Shown here: piece after piece, positions 1 through 8,156 of the stretch
Position numbering within the stretch: position 1 is the stretch's first letter
Layout: every line of letters begins with the position of its first letter
Assembly (NCBI GenBank): GCA_002425885.1
Contig: DINC01000066.1
Location: 22,463 to 41,188 of the forward strand
Reading direction: 5' to 3'
Origin: Spirochaetia bacterium UBA5550
GTDB taxonomy: Bacteria > Spirochaetota > UBA4802 > UBA5550
Length of the DNA stretch: 18,726 nt
The notes under the pieces: model-generated
Told to the model about the DNA's origin: nothing
The model's input: only the letters and a program-made list of their open reading frames with translations
Database searches by the model: none
Translations under genes and position numbers: made by a program

Positions 1-14
1 AAGAGGTTGGAAGA

Positions 15-824
15 ATGAGTTATTCAACAATACTGTTTGAAAAAAGAGAACATACAGGCATAATCAGGCTGAACAGGCCTGAAAGGATGAACGCCGTTTC
101 TGAAGAGATGTATAGTGAACTTATCGATATACTCGAAAAACTGGAGTCAGATGATTCCCTAAGGGTACTGCTCCTTACAGGTTCAGTGCGGGTGAAAGAT
201 GGTGTGAGTAAACAGACTTTCTGTGCCGGTGCTGATCTTAAAAAGCATGCATCAGGGGAGAGAACCCGCGATCAGAAACGTGACTATATATACCTCGCTC
301 ACAGGGCGAACCTTAAAATCTGTACTTTCCACAAGCCGGTAATAGCTGTAGTGAACGGAGCAGCAAGGGGTGCTGGCGCTGAGATGGCTCTTGACTGCGA
401 TTTTATTTTTATGGCAGATGATGCTACCATCGGATTCCCCGAGATCGGCCTTGGAACATTTGTGGGGGGCGGGGTAACCAGGCTCCTCCCTGAGCGGAAA
501 GGGATCAGAAAGACCAGGGAACTTATATATACAGGGAGGGTTCTTACGGGACAGGGGGCTCTGGATTATGGATTAGCAGATGCCTCATATCCCGCTGATG
601 AACTCCTTCCGCGTGCGCTGGAGTTTGCTGAGCTTATATCATCCCGTGCTCCGGTATCTGTGTCTTTTGCAAAAAAAAATCTTCAGCTCGCACATCTTGA
701 AGATATAAAAACTGTTCTTGATATGGAGGCTGAGGCAATACTCCGATGCATGGAGACAGAAGACTGGAAAGAGGGGATAGCCGCATTCAATGAAAAAAGA
801 AAACCTTTATACAGGGGGAGATAG
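15..824 (+). CDS. Enoyl-CoA hydratase/isomerase (crotonase family), catalytic residues intact
   Basis: This 269-residue crotonase would hydrate or isomerise an enoyl-CoA in the cytoplasm. The oxyanion-hole segments are visible as FCAGADL (69-75) and the NGAARGAGAE stretch (114-123). The two glutamates used by classical enoyl-CoA hydratases are present at E123 (end of GAGAE) and E143 (in FPEIGLG). Length is usual for the family, but a short extra loop of about seven residues (58-68) precedes the FCAGAD motif. AGAGG at 2-6 lies 8 bases before the ATG and supports the start. The gene abuts the acyl-CoA synthetase with no spacer, so they are co-transcribed. Reading 1-18 in the frame that stops at the TGA in ATGAG gives K-R-L-E-E-stop, a plausible end of an upstream gene overlapping by ATGA. 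The acyl substrate cannot be told from the sequence. Confidence 0.93.
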   Translation: MSYSTILFEKREHTGIIRLNRPERMNAVSEEMYSELIDILEKLESDDSLRVLLLTGSVRVKDGVSKQTFCAGADLKKHASGERTRDQKRDYIYLAHRANLKICTFHKPVIAVVNGAARGAGAEMALDCDFIFMADDATIGFPEIGLGTFVGGGVTRLLPERKGIRKTRELIYTGRVLTGQGALDYGLADASYPADELLPRALEFAELISSRAPVSVSFAKKNLQLAHLEDIKTVLDMEAEAILRCMETEDWKEGIAAFNEKRKPLYRGR

Positions 825-2990
825 ATGGAGAGCAGTGGACTTCGGGAAATTTTTTATGCTGAATCTGTTGCCGTTGTAGGCGCGTCAGTCAATGAAACCA
901 AGAGAGGGTACAGGGCTGTTGCCACATTACTGCGGGACAGGTATGAGGGGAGGATTTACCCTGTTAATCCGAAACTGAACTCCGTGCTGGGGATTAAATG
1001 CTATCACGATATTCTTGATATTCCTGAAGATATAGATATTGCTCTTGTCACCGTACCAGGTGAAGCAGTCCCGGAGATTCTTGAGAAGTGCGGGAAAAAA
1101 AATGTTAAAGGCGCGGTGATAATATCCGGAGGTTTCGGAGAACTGGGGGCAAAGGGGAAACAGAAAGAGAGGGAGATAGCAGCTACAGCAAAAAAATATA
1201 ATATCAGGATTATCGGTCCCAACACTTCCGGAATGATAAGCCTGTATAACAGGCTCAATCTTGCGGGTATTCCGGATGTTCCCAAAGGGAATATAGCGCT
1301 CCTCTCACAGAGCGGCAATGTCGCCCTCCATATAATAACAGAGGCGGGTCTCAGGAGCAATGTTGGTTTTTCGTATTATGCCGGTGTTGGTAATGAAGCT
1401 GATATACATTTTCATGAATACCTTAAATATTTTGAAGAAGACCCTTTAACAAAAGCAATAGTAATGTACGTGGAGGGTATGAGGGACGGCAGAAGTTTTC
1501 TCCAGCAGGCATATCAGACAACAAGAAAAAAACCTATAGTGCTGCTTAAAAGCGGAAGGAGTGCCACAGGTATGAGATCTGCGGGGTCTCATACAGGATC
1601 TCTTGCGGGTATTTCGGAAGTTTCAAGAACCGCTTTTAGAAGGGCGGGGATAATTACCATAGATAATCTTGATGAACTTTTTCCGGTGACTGAGACACTC
1701 TCGACTCTGCCGCCCATCAATAGAAACAGGGTGGCAATTCTTGCAGATGGAGGAGGTCATGCAACTGTGGCTGCGGACATGCTCAGTGATTATGGCGTTG
1801 ATATACCTCAGCTTGGTGAAAAGACGCAGCAGAGACTCGCGGAGATTCTCCCCCCTAACGCCTCGCTGAAAAATCCTGTTGATGTGGCAGGTGGAACTGA
1901 TGAAAACCCCTCCCTATTTGCTGATTGTGCGAAAATAATTCTTAATGATCCATCAATTGACGGTCTCCTCATTGTGGGTCTTTTCGGAGGTTACTCCATC
2001 CGATTCGCGGATAAACTGAGGTTCATGGAGGAAGACGCTGCTCACAGGATGGGGAAGCTTGTAAAGAAAATAGAGAAACCGATAATACTGCAGAGCCTCT
2101 ATGCTCTGAAAAATACCCACTCCCTGGAACTGCTGAGATATTATGGGATACCGGTGTATGAATCACTAGGCATTGCGTGCAAATGCGTCTCATCTCTTTC
2201 ACAGTACGGCGAATATCTGCACCATACACGCAGAAGGGCCGTGCATTTTGTCTTCAACTGGCGGCAGAAGGCAAAACCTGAATGCAATGAGATAATTAAA
2301 AAAGCAAGAACTGAAGGGAGACGGGCGCTCCTTGAGACTGAGGCAAAAGAGATCATAGCCATGCATAAGGCCCCGGTATCAGAAGAGAAGATAGCTACAA
2401 CGGCTGAACAGGCCGTTAAACTGGCGAAACAGTTAGGGGGAAAAGTTGTACTGAAGATTGTATCAAAAGATATTCTTCATAAAAGTGACGCTGGAGGTGT
2501 TAAGGTTAACCTTGAAAAAGAAGAGGAGATCCGTGCGGCCTTTGATAAGATAATATCAAACGTCAAAGAGTTTAAACCTGACGCGGATATAAAGGGGTGC
2601 CTTGTCTCCCCAATGGCTGATAAGGGTGTGGAGATAATTATCGGGACCAAAATCGATGATCAGTTCGGCCCTGTAATTATGGTGGGCCTGGGCGGTATAC
2701 TTGTGGAGGTTCTGAAAGATGTTGCTTTCAGGGTGCTCCCCATAACAAAGACTTCCGCCAGGAGTATGCTCTCAGATATAAAATCAGCGCCAATACTTGA
2801 CGGCATAAGGGGAGAGCAGCCTGTTGATAAAAATGCCATTGTACATCTGCTACTTGTTGTTTCAGAGATAATTGAATCTTATCCCGACATCCAGGAGATG
2901 GATCTGAATCCTGTTATAGCAAGGAATGACGGGCTCTCCATAGTTGACGCAAGGATTATCCTTAAAGAGGAGGTTCAGGTGAATGAATAA
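825..2990 (+). CDS. ADP-forming acyl-CoA synthetase (acetate-CoA ligase family), alpha-beta fused
   Basis: This 721-residue protein belongs to the NDP-forming acyl-CoA synthetases, which interconvert acid + CoA + ATP and acyl-CoA + ADP + Pi through a phosphohistidine. An N-terminal CoA-binding Rossmann domain (VAVVGAS, about 15-21) is followed by succinyl-CoA-ligase-like domains to about 440, a linker, and a C-terminal ATP-grasp domain (about 500-715). The phosphorylated histidine of the family is H256 in GSHTGSLAG. The second conserved histidine, in the ATP-grasp part, is H552 in LHKSDAGGV. No GNAT domain follows, so this is not a Pat-type protein acetyltransferase. The ATG follows the previous stop directly, with a GGGGGAG ribosome site at about 814-820. 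The two flanking crotonases point to an organic acid channelled as an enoyl-CoA. The direction could be acid activation or ATP-yielding acid release. Confidence 0.93.
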   Translation: MESSGLREIFYAESVAVVGASVNETKRGYRAVATLLRDRYEGRIYPVNPKLNSVLGIKCYHDILDIPEDIDIALVTVPGEAVPEILEKCGKKNVKGAVIISGGFGELGAKGKQKEREIAATAKKYNIRIIGPNTSGMISLYNRLNLAGIPDVPKGNIALLSQSGNVALHIITEAGLRSNVGFSYYAGVGNEADIHFHEYLKYFEEDPLTKAIVMYVEGMRDGRSFLQQAYQTTRKKPIVLLKSGRSATGMRSAGSHTGSLAGISEVSRTAFRRAGIITIDNLDELFPVTETLSTLPPINRNRVAILADGGGHATVAADMLSDYGVDIPQLGEKTQQRLAEILPPNASLKNPVDVAGGTDENPSLFADCAKIILNDPSIDGLLIVGLFGGYSIRFADKLRFMEEDAAHRMGKLVKKIEKPIILQSLYALKNTHSLELLRYYGIPVYESLGIACKCVSSLSQYGEYLHHTRRRAVHFVFNWRQKAKPECNEIIKKARTEGRRALLETEAKEIIAMHKAPVSEEKIATTAEQAVKLAKQLGGKVVLKIVSKDILHKSDAGGVKVNLEKEEEIRAAFDKIISNVKEFKPDADIKGCLVSPMADKGVEIIIGTKIDDQFGPVIMVGLGGILVEVLKDVAFRVLPITKTSARSMLSDIKSAPILDGIRGEQPVDKNAIVHLLLVVSEIIESYPDIQEMDLNPVIARNDGLSIVDARIILKEEVQVNE

Positions 2991-3771
2991 ATGCATATCT
3001 GTAGAATATAAAGGTGATATTGCGATAATAGTGATGACACGTCCTGAAAAGCTTAATCCCCTTGATCTGGAAGCGGGGAGAGAGATCCGTGGAGCTCTGG
3101 ATGAAATTGAATTGAAAGGTGTGAGGGCTCTCCTTATAACAGGCACTGGTAGAGGATTCAGCTCCGGCGGTGACATCAAGGGGATGCTTAATTCTGTGGA
3201 GAGTGGTGAACCGGAGAAGTATATGGATGATCTCACCAGAGAGTTATATGCCATCGGGCTGAAACTCCGGAAGCTCCCCTTTCCTGTAATTGCCGCTGTT
3301 AATGGCCACGCAGCAGGCGCCGGGATGAACCTTGCCCTCTGCTGTGATTATATTATTGCAGCAGACAAAGCGACATTCGCGCAGAGCTTTTCGAAGATTG
3401 CGCTTATCCCCGGTTTCGGAGGAACGCATCTTCTGGTGAATCAGCTCCCCTGGCAGAAGGCCTGTGAGATAGCTTTTACAGGTGAGCCCCTGCCCTCCAT
3501 GGAGCTAATGAACCTCGGCTTTATCAATAAAGTTGTTGCTGAAGAGGATCTTATGAAAGAGGCCATGGCTGTTGCAGAGAAGTTCGCAAAGGGCCCTACG
3601 TTAACATTTGCAAGAACCAAGGAGCTTTTTCTTAAAGGGATTGGAGCATCATTTGAAGATCACCTTGCGTATGAGAGAGATGAACAGGTCAAATCCGCAG
3701 GCACAGAGGATTATGCTGAAGGTGTCCGTGCGCTTAACAGCAGGAGGGAGCCTGAATTCAAAGGGCGCTGA
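2983..3771 (+). CDS. Crotonase-family protein lacking both canonical catalytic glutamates (PaaG-like)
   Basis: This 262-residue crotonase keeps the oxyanion-hole frame: FSSGGDIKG (59-67) and NGHAAGAGMNLALCCD (107-122). At the two positions where enoyl-CoA hydratases carry glutamate it has N116 and F136. The stretch FAQSFSKIALIPGFGGT (132-148) resembles the PaaG/isomerase branch, in which the second region reads roughly QAF-x-IGL-x-P, but the aspartate expected after LIP there is replaced by glycine. It may be an isomerase, a hydrolase-like crotonase or a protein with relocated catalytic residues; the reaction is unknown. The start overlaps the synthetase stop by 8 bases, and AGGAGG at 2968-2973 sits 9 bases before the ATG, so the start is secure. 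Translational coupling makes it part of the same pathway as its two upstream neighbours. Confidence 0.9.
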   Translation: MNKCISVEYKGDIAIIVMTRPEKLNPLDLEAGREIRGALDEIELKGVRALLITGTGRGFSSGGDIKGMLNSVESGEPEKYMDDLTRELYAIGLKLRKLPFPVIAAVNGHAAGAGMNLALCCDYIIAADKATFAQSFSKIALIPGFGGTHLLVNQLPWQKACEIAFTGEPLPSMELMNLGFINKVVAEEDLMKEAMAVAEKFAKGPTLTFARTKELFLKGIGASFEDHLAYERDEQVKSAGTEDYAEGVRALNSRREPEFKGR

Positions 3772-3782
3772 TGAATAAATGC
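3771..3782 (+). repeat. 12-bp direct repeat of the start of the second crotonase
   Basis: The twelve bases ATGAATAAATGC at 3771-3782, which overlap the crotonase TGA stop, are identical to the first twelve bases of that same gene at 2983-2994. The copies are 788 bases apart and bracket the coding region almost exactly. Similarity does not continue into the following bases. This could be the scar of a tandem duplication or deletion, or chance in AT-rich sequence. Confidence 0.6.
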
Positions 3783-3851
3783 CGGTGGCTGTGTTCAGAC
3801 TTTTTTATAAAAAAAAAGGTGTTCCGGAATATTTTAATAAATCTTTATTGA
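3771..3851 (+). CDS. Possible 26-codon small ORF or remnant start
   Basis: An open frame of 26 codons starts at the ATG that overlaps the crotonase stop (TGATG) and ends at TGA 3849-3851. It begins M-N-K-C, the same four residues as the crotonase. An AAGGG sequence about 6 bases upstream could serve as a ribosome site. The product is basic and hydrophobic and resembles nothing I recognise. It may be only the leftover of a duplicated start, so support is weak. Confidence 0.15.
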   Translation: MNKCRWLCSDFFIKKKVFRNILINLY

Positions 3852-3878
3852 TATGATCTCCATATAATTTTCTATAAG
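3848..3878 (+). promoter_or_regulatory. Candidate promoter for the SNF2-family gene
   Basis: The 148-base gap before the SNF2 gene contains TTGATA (3848-3853) and TATAAG (3873-3878) with a 19-base spacer. A better -10 match, TATAAT at 3863-3868, is too close to that -35. The gap also contains an A/T-only inverted repeat at about 3800-3818 but no clear intrinsic terminator. The assignment is tentative. Confidence 0.25.
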
Positions 3879-3919
3879 GTTAGCGGAATCAAAGATATAA
3901 ATGGAGTTCATTTATTATT

Positions 3920-6900
3920 ATGCCAGCAGATATTGAAAAACTCTTATCATCCTATGAAGAACTGCCGGAGATAAGAAAGCTTATTTTACTTATTTATTCT
4001 GTCCTATACCGCGAAGCTACGCAGAAGAGCGTGCTCGATTGTCTCAGCAATTCAGATTTCCGTTCACCGGGAAATGAAAATGTCTATGGGAAGAATTTTA
4101 AAGAGCACCTTGCCAGTCTGGCTGATAAGTCGCTCCTTCTGTTTGAGAGCGGCAAGAGCTATATATGTAACCCTCTGATTTCCGAAATAATAATAAGAAA
4201 ATCCCTTCAGGATGATAACTTAAAAATTATATTAAGGGTTGCTGAGGAAATCACAGCTAAAGGGGCATCTCTTTATTCAGGTTTTTCTCATGACGTGATG
4301 TTCCGTCTTGCCCGCATTGCGCTTTACAGGGGAGATGATCTCTATGCTTCCATAGAAAAAATTCACAACAGTCTCAGGTACAGGATAAATTATGAATATC
4401 CCCCTGTTCATAAAGTGCTCTCTGTTCTGCTGAAACCCTTTGATCCCGAATTTATTAAAAATTTTCATTTCAGGGATAATCATTATGAACTGCTCTTCAG
4501 CAGTTTTATAATGGATTCATTCTTTAACCATGATGTGAATCCAGATATCATCGAATTTCTTGTTAAAGACTCAATGTCGGAGAAACCCAGGTCAGGGCCT
4601 GCGCTGATTGACCTCCTTTGCCAGCACCTCCTTCTTCAGGGACGTTTTACAGAGGTAGAGGAAATTGAAAGGGTTCACCCGGAAATGGTTTCTGAATTCA
4701 GCGATTCAATAAAGGGTATCCGGAATTTTTTTAAAGGGGATATGGATGCTGCTCTTCTCTTTTTTGATTCTGCTATCGCATCAGCAAAAAAGAGAGAAAA
4801 GAAGAGGAATTATATATTTTCATCTTATATAAGTATCCTTTATTATTTCATTCTTCTGCATAACGGGGAGGGGGATCATTATAAAAAAGCTTTCGATTAT
4901 TCCAGAAAGATTGCTTCTGATACGAAGCACCATTTTTATCTTCCGTTTTTTTATCTTCATACTCTATCTTTATTTATCTCCGGAGCAGAGACTTACACAA
5001 TACCAGTTTCTTCGCGTCTGAATATTTTAAATTTCTGGAATGTAATGATGTATGCGTTTTTACTGCTATGGATGAAACCGGAAAATGCGGCAGGCGCTCT
5101 CCCCGCTTTAAAAAAGATTCTCAAACAGTCAGAAAAATCGAAATTTAAATGGATAGAGATGCAGCTGCATGACTTAATCTGGAATATCGATAAAAACGAA
5201 ACCAGCCATGCCAGGGCACTGAAGCTGAAGAAAGAGCTGAATAGTATTTTTCTCACTGAGCTTATCCGCAGAAAGGAGAACTGGGAGATCGCGTTAAATG
5301 CCCTGAGCGCTCTTACACCAAAACAGAAAAGTGAACTCCCTGCCGGAGAAAAAAGTAAAAGACTTGCATGGCTTCTTGATTTCGATAAAAGCCTCACATT
5401 CTGCCGTCATATTCAGCCTGTTGAACAGAGTTTTAATGATAAAAAAGGGTGGAGCAGCGGAAGGAATGTGGCTCTTAAAAGGCTTAAAAATGATTGGGCT
5501 AAAATTGATTATCTCACTGAACAGGACCGCAGGGTAATACCACACATTGATGTATACACATACGGCTACTACGGCGAAACAGAATATGTGATAAACGGTT
5601 CAGCACTGGTTGAACTGGCGGGGCACCCCCTTCTTTTTGATCAACACACTGAGGTACCGGTTGAAATTGTCAATGCAGAACCTGAATTGCGCGTAAGTGA
5701 AGCAGGCAGTAAAAAACTGAAAATTTCGTTTTATCCGGAGCATGTAGATGAAAATGAAAAATTTAAACTCATAGCAGAAACCCCTTTAAGATTCAGGGTG
5801 TACAGGCTGACTCCCCAGCATAATAAGATGTTGAAGATTCTCGGCTCGTCAGGACTTGAGGTGCCTGAAGAACATAAAGAAAAGGTTCTCAGTGTTATTA
5901 CATCCCTATCCGGATCAATCAGCATTCAGTCAGATATCGCGGGAGAGGGTTCCAATGCTGAATTTATTGAACCGGACGCGAGGCCCCATATTCTCATAAT
6001 GCCATTCGGGGAGGGGCTTAAGTTCGCAGCATACTGCCGCCCCTTTGCAGGGGAGGGACCCTATTATAAACCGGGTAAAGGCGGAAAAAATGTAATCACC
6101 GATCTTTCGGGGAGAAAGGTACGTACTACCCGCGATCTCATACGTGAGGAGGGTGAAGTCTCTGAAATGCTGAATCTCTGTCCGCTGCTGCAGTCACGCA
6201 CAAACGGTGAGGATTATGAGTGGATTTTTGATGATACAGAAACCTGCCTTCAGGCTTTGGTTGAATTACAGGAAGCCGGGGATAGAGTTGTTATAGAATG
6301 GCCGGAAGGGGAAAAGTTCAGAGTGAGGAGCCATGCCGGGATAAACGGTTTCCATATGAATATAAAAAAAGATAACGACTGGTTTTCACTCTCCGGTGAG
6401 CTTGCGCTGGAAAACGGCGAAATAATGGAGATGCGGAAGCTACTCGATCTCCTTGACCAGACCCCCGGGCGCTTTATTAAAATGAGCGACGGCTCTTTTG
6501 TTGCTCTGACCGAAAAGTTCCGTAAACAGCTTGATGAACTGAAATCATATTCTGAAACATCAAAATCCGGGCTCCGGTTTTCTCCCCTTGTTGCGCCCCT
6601 GATAGATGAGATGGCCTCCCTTGCTGCGGACCTTAAAGCTGACAGGGAGTGGACAGAACATCTTGAAAGACTGAAAGAACTGAAAAATTTCAAGCCGGAG
6701 ATTCCGGTGACCCTCCAGGCTGAACTGAGGGATTATCAGATGCAGGGCTTTGAATGGCTCGCAAGGCTCTCGCACTGGGGCGTGGGAGCATGTCTTGCTG
6801 ATGACATGGGCCTTGGCAAAACAGTACAGGCCCTTGCCGTAATGCTGACACGTGCTTCACAGGGCCCATCGCTTGTGGTGGCTCCTGCATCTGTGTGCAT

Positions 6901-8104
6901 CAACTGGTTTTTTGAAACAGCAAGGTTTGCGCCCACACTGAATGTTTTTCAGTACGCAGGAAAAGAGAGGGAGTCTATATTAAGCAGCCTCGGATCTTTT
7001 GATCTTCTTATATGCAGTTACGGTATGATCCAGCAGGAGGGTGTTGCCGAAGCGTTAAAAGATATTAAGTGGCAGACTGTTGTTCTTGATGAAGCCCAGG
7101 CTGTGAAGAACATGTCAACAAAGCGCTCGCAGGCTGTAATGAGCCTCCAGGCCGGGTTCCGGATCATTACAACAGGTACACCAATCGAGAACCATCTGGG
7201 GGAGCTGTGGAACCTTTTCAGGTTTCTTAACCCAGGTTTACTTGGCTCACTTGAGAGCTTCAACAGGAGATTTGCGATCCCTGTTGAGAAGAACAGTGAC
7301 AAAGCGGCAAAGCTGAGATTGAAAAAGATGATCTCCCCCTTCCTCCTCCGTAGAATGAAGAGAGATGTACTTGAAGAACTCCCTGAAAAGACTGAGATTA
7401 CACTCCATGTTGAGCTGAGCGGAAAGGAGAAGGCTTTTTACGAAGCGCTCCGCATTAATGCCATTGAAAAGATCACCGGGGAGAAGGGGCTTAATCCCGG
7501 GCAGAAACATCTTATGATACTGGCAGAGATTATGAAGCTCCGCAGGGCCTGCTGTAATACCCGCCTTGTTGATAAGGGGATTGACCTCCCAAGTTCCAAG
7601 CTCACAGCATTTGCAGAGATAGTTGACGAACTTATTGAAAACAGACACAGGGCCCTGGTGTTCAGCCAGTTCGTTGATCACCTCTCAATACTTAAGGCGC
7701 ATCTTCAGGAGAAAAAGATCTCTTATCAGTATCTCGACGGGAGCACTCCTATGAAAGCGCGCAAAGCTGCTATGGATGCTTTCCAGGCAGGAGAGGGGGA
7801 GATCTTCCTCATAAGCCTTAAGGCAGGGGGATTCGGACTTAATCTCACAGCAGCAGATTACGTGATCCACATGGATCCCTGGTGGAACCCCGCTGTTGAA
7901 GATCAGGCATCAGACAGGGCCCACAGGATAGGGCAGCAGAGGCCTGTCACTGTTTACAGGCTTGTGGCAAAGGAGACGATTGAAGAAAAGATTGTGGATC
8001 TGCACAAGCATAAAAGAGACCTGGCAAACAGTCTGCTTGAGGACTCAGACATGAGCGGAAAGATCTCCGCTGAGGAACTCATGGCGCTCATCAGCGGTAA
8101 ATAA
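3920..8104 (+). CDS. Long SNF2/RapA-family DNA-dependent ATPase with TPR-like N-terminal extension
   Basis: This 1394-residue protein ends in a complete SNF2 motor that would use ATP to translocate on double-stranded DNA and remodel bound proteins. The motor starts at about 933 with a Q-motif region (RDYQMQGFEW). Walker A is DDMGLGKT (961-968) and motif II is DEAQ (1057-1060). The second RecA lobe runs from about 1226 to 1370 and carries the arginine-finger motif DRAHRIGQ (1332-1339). Residues 833-870 resemble the short SNF2-associated domain seen before the motor in bacterial members. The first 100 or so residues look winged-helix-like, and about 130-480 are alpha-helical, TPR-like repeats. 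A beta-rich domain covers about 535-750. No zinc-binding SWIM motif or nuclease is visible. The 5' half is visibly more AT-rich than the motor. The ribosome site is poor (GGAG, 13 bases upstream). Partner and substrate are unknown. Confidence 0.9.
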   Translation: MPADIEKLLSSYEELPEIRKLILLIYSVLYREATQKSVLDCLSNSDFRSPGNENVYGKNFKEHLASLADKSLLLFESGKSYICNPLISEIIIRKSLQDDNLKIILRVAEEITAKGASLYSGFSHDVMFRLARIALYRGDDLYASIEKIHNSLRYRINYEYPPVHKVLSVLLKPFDPEFIKNFHFRDNHYELLFSSFIMDSFFNHDVNPDIIEFLVKDSMSEKPRSGPALIDLLCQHLLLQGRFTEVEEIERVHPEMVSEFSDSIKGIRNFFKGDMDAALLFFDSAIASAKKREKKRNYIFSSYISILYYFILLHNGEGDHYKKAFDYSRKIASDTKHHFYLPFFYLHTLSLFISGAETYTIPVSSRLNILNFWNVMMYAFLLLWMKPENAAGALPALKKILKQSEKSKFKWIEMQLHDLIWNIDKNETSHARALKLKKELNSIFLTELIRRKENWEIALNALSALTPKQKSELPAGEKSKRLAWLLDFDKSLTFCRHIQPVEQSFNDKKGWSSGRNVALKRLKNDWAKIDYLTEQDRRVIPHIDVYTYGYYGETEYVINGSALVELAGHPLLFDQHTEVPVEIVNAEPELRVSEAGSKKLKISFYPEHVDENEKFKLIAETPLRFRVYRLTPQHNKMLKILGSSGLEVPEEHKEKVLSVITSLSGSISIQSDIAGEGSNAEFIEPDARPHILIMPFGEGLKFAAYCRPFAGEGPYYKPGKGGKNVITDLSGRKVRTTRDLIREEGEVSEMLNLCPLLQSRTNGEDYEWIFDDTETCLQALVELQEAGDRVVIEWPEGEKFRVRSHAGINGFHMNIKKDNDWFSLSGELALENGEIMEMRKLLDLLDQTPGRFIKMSDGSFVALTEKFRKQLDELKSYSETSKSGLRFSPLVAPLIDEMASLAADLKADREWTEHLERLKELKNFKPEIPVTLQAELRDYQMQGFEWLARLSHWGVGACLADDMGLGKTVQALAVMLTRASQGPSLVVAPASVCINWFFETARFAPTLNVFQYAGKERESILSSLGSFDLLICSYGMIQQEGVAEALKDIKWQTVVLDEAQAVKNMSTKRSQAVMSLQAGFRIITTGTPIENHLGELWNLFRFLNPGLLGSLESFNRRFAIPVEKNSDKAAKLRLKKMISPFLLRRMKRDVLEELPEKTEITLHVELSGKEKAFYEALRINAIEKITGEKGLNPGQKHLMILAEIMKLRRACCNTRLVDKGIDLPSSKLTAFAEIVDELIENRHRALVFSQFVDHLSILKAHLQEKKISYQYLDGSTPMKARKAAMDAFQAGEGEIFLISLKAGGFGLNLTAADYVIHMDPWWNPAVEDQASDRAHRIGQQRPVTVYRLVAKETIEEKIVDLHKHKRDLANSLLEDSDMSGKISAEELMALISGK

Positions 8105-8156
8105 AGCTTTTAGCTGGATATGAAAGTCAATTAACTCTGAAACAAAGGGTAATCAG

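Noticed and set aside
3797..3820. A/T inverted repeat as intrinsic terminator of the acyl-CoA operon
   Set aside because: The stem is only T6/A6 without GC pairs and no T-run follows.
6250..6693. 147-codon minus-strand open frame inside the SNF2 gene
   Set aside because: Serine-rich, low-complexity translation typical of an antisense shadow of a real coding frame.
3920..8104. DISARM-like or other defence helicase
   Set aside because: No methylase, phospholipase D-type or other known defence partner is adjacent; neighbours are metabolism and a secreted protein.
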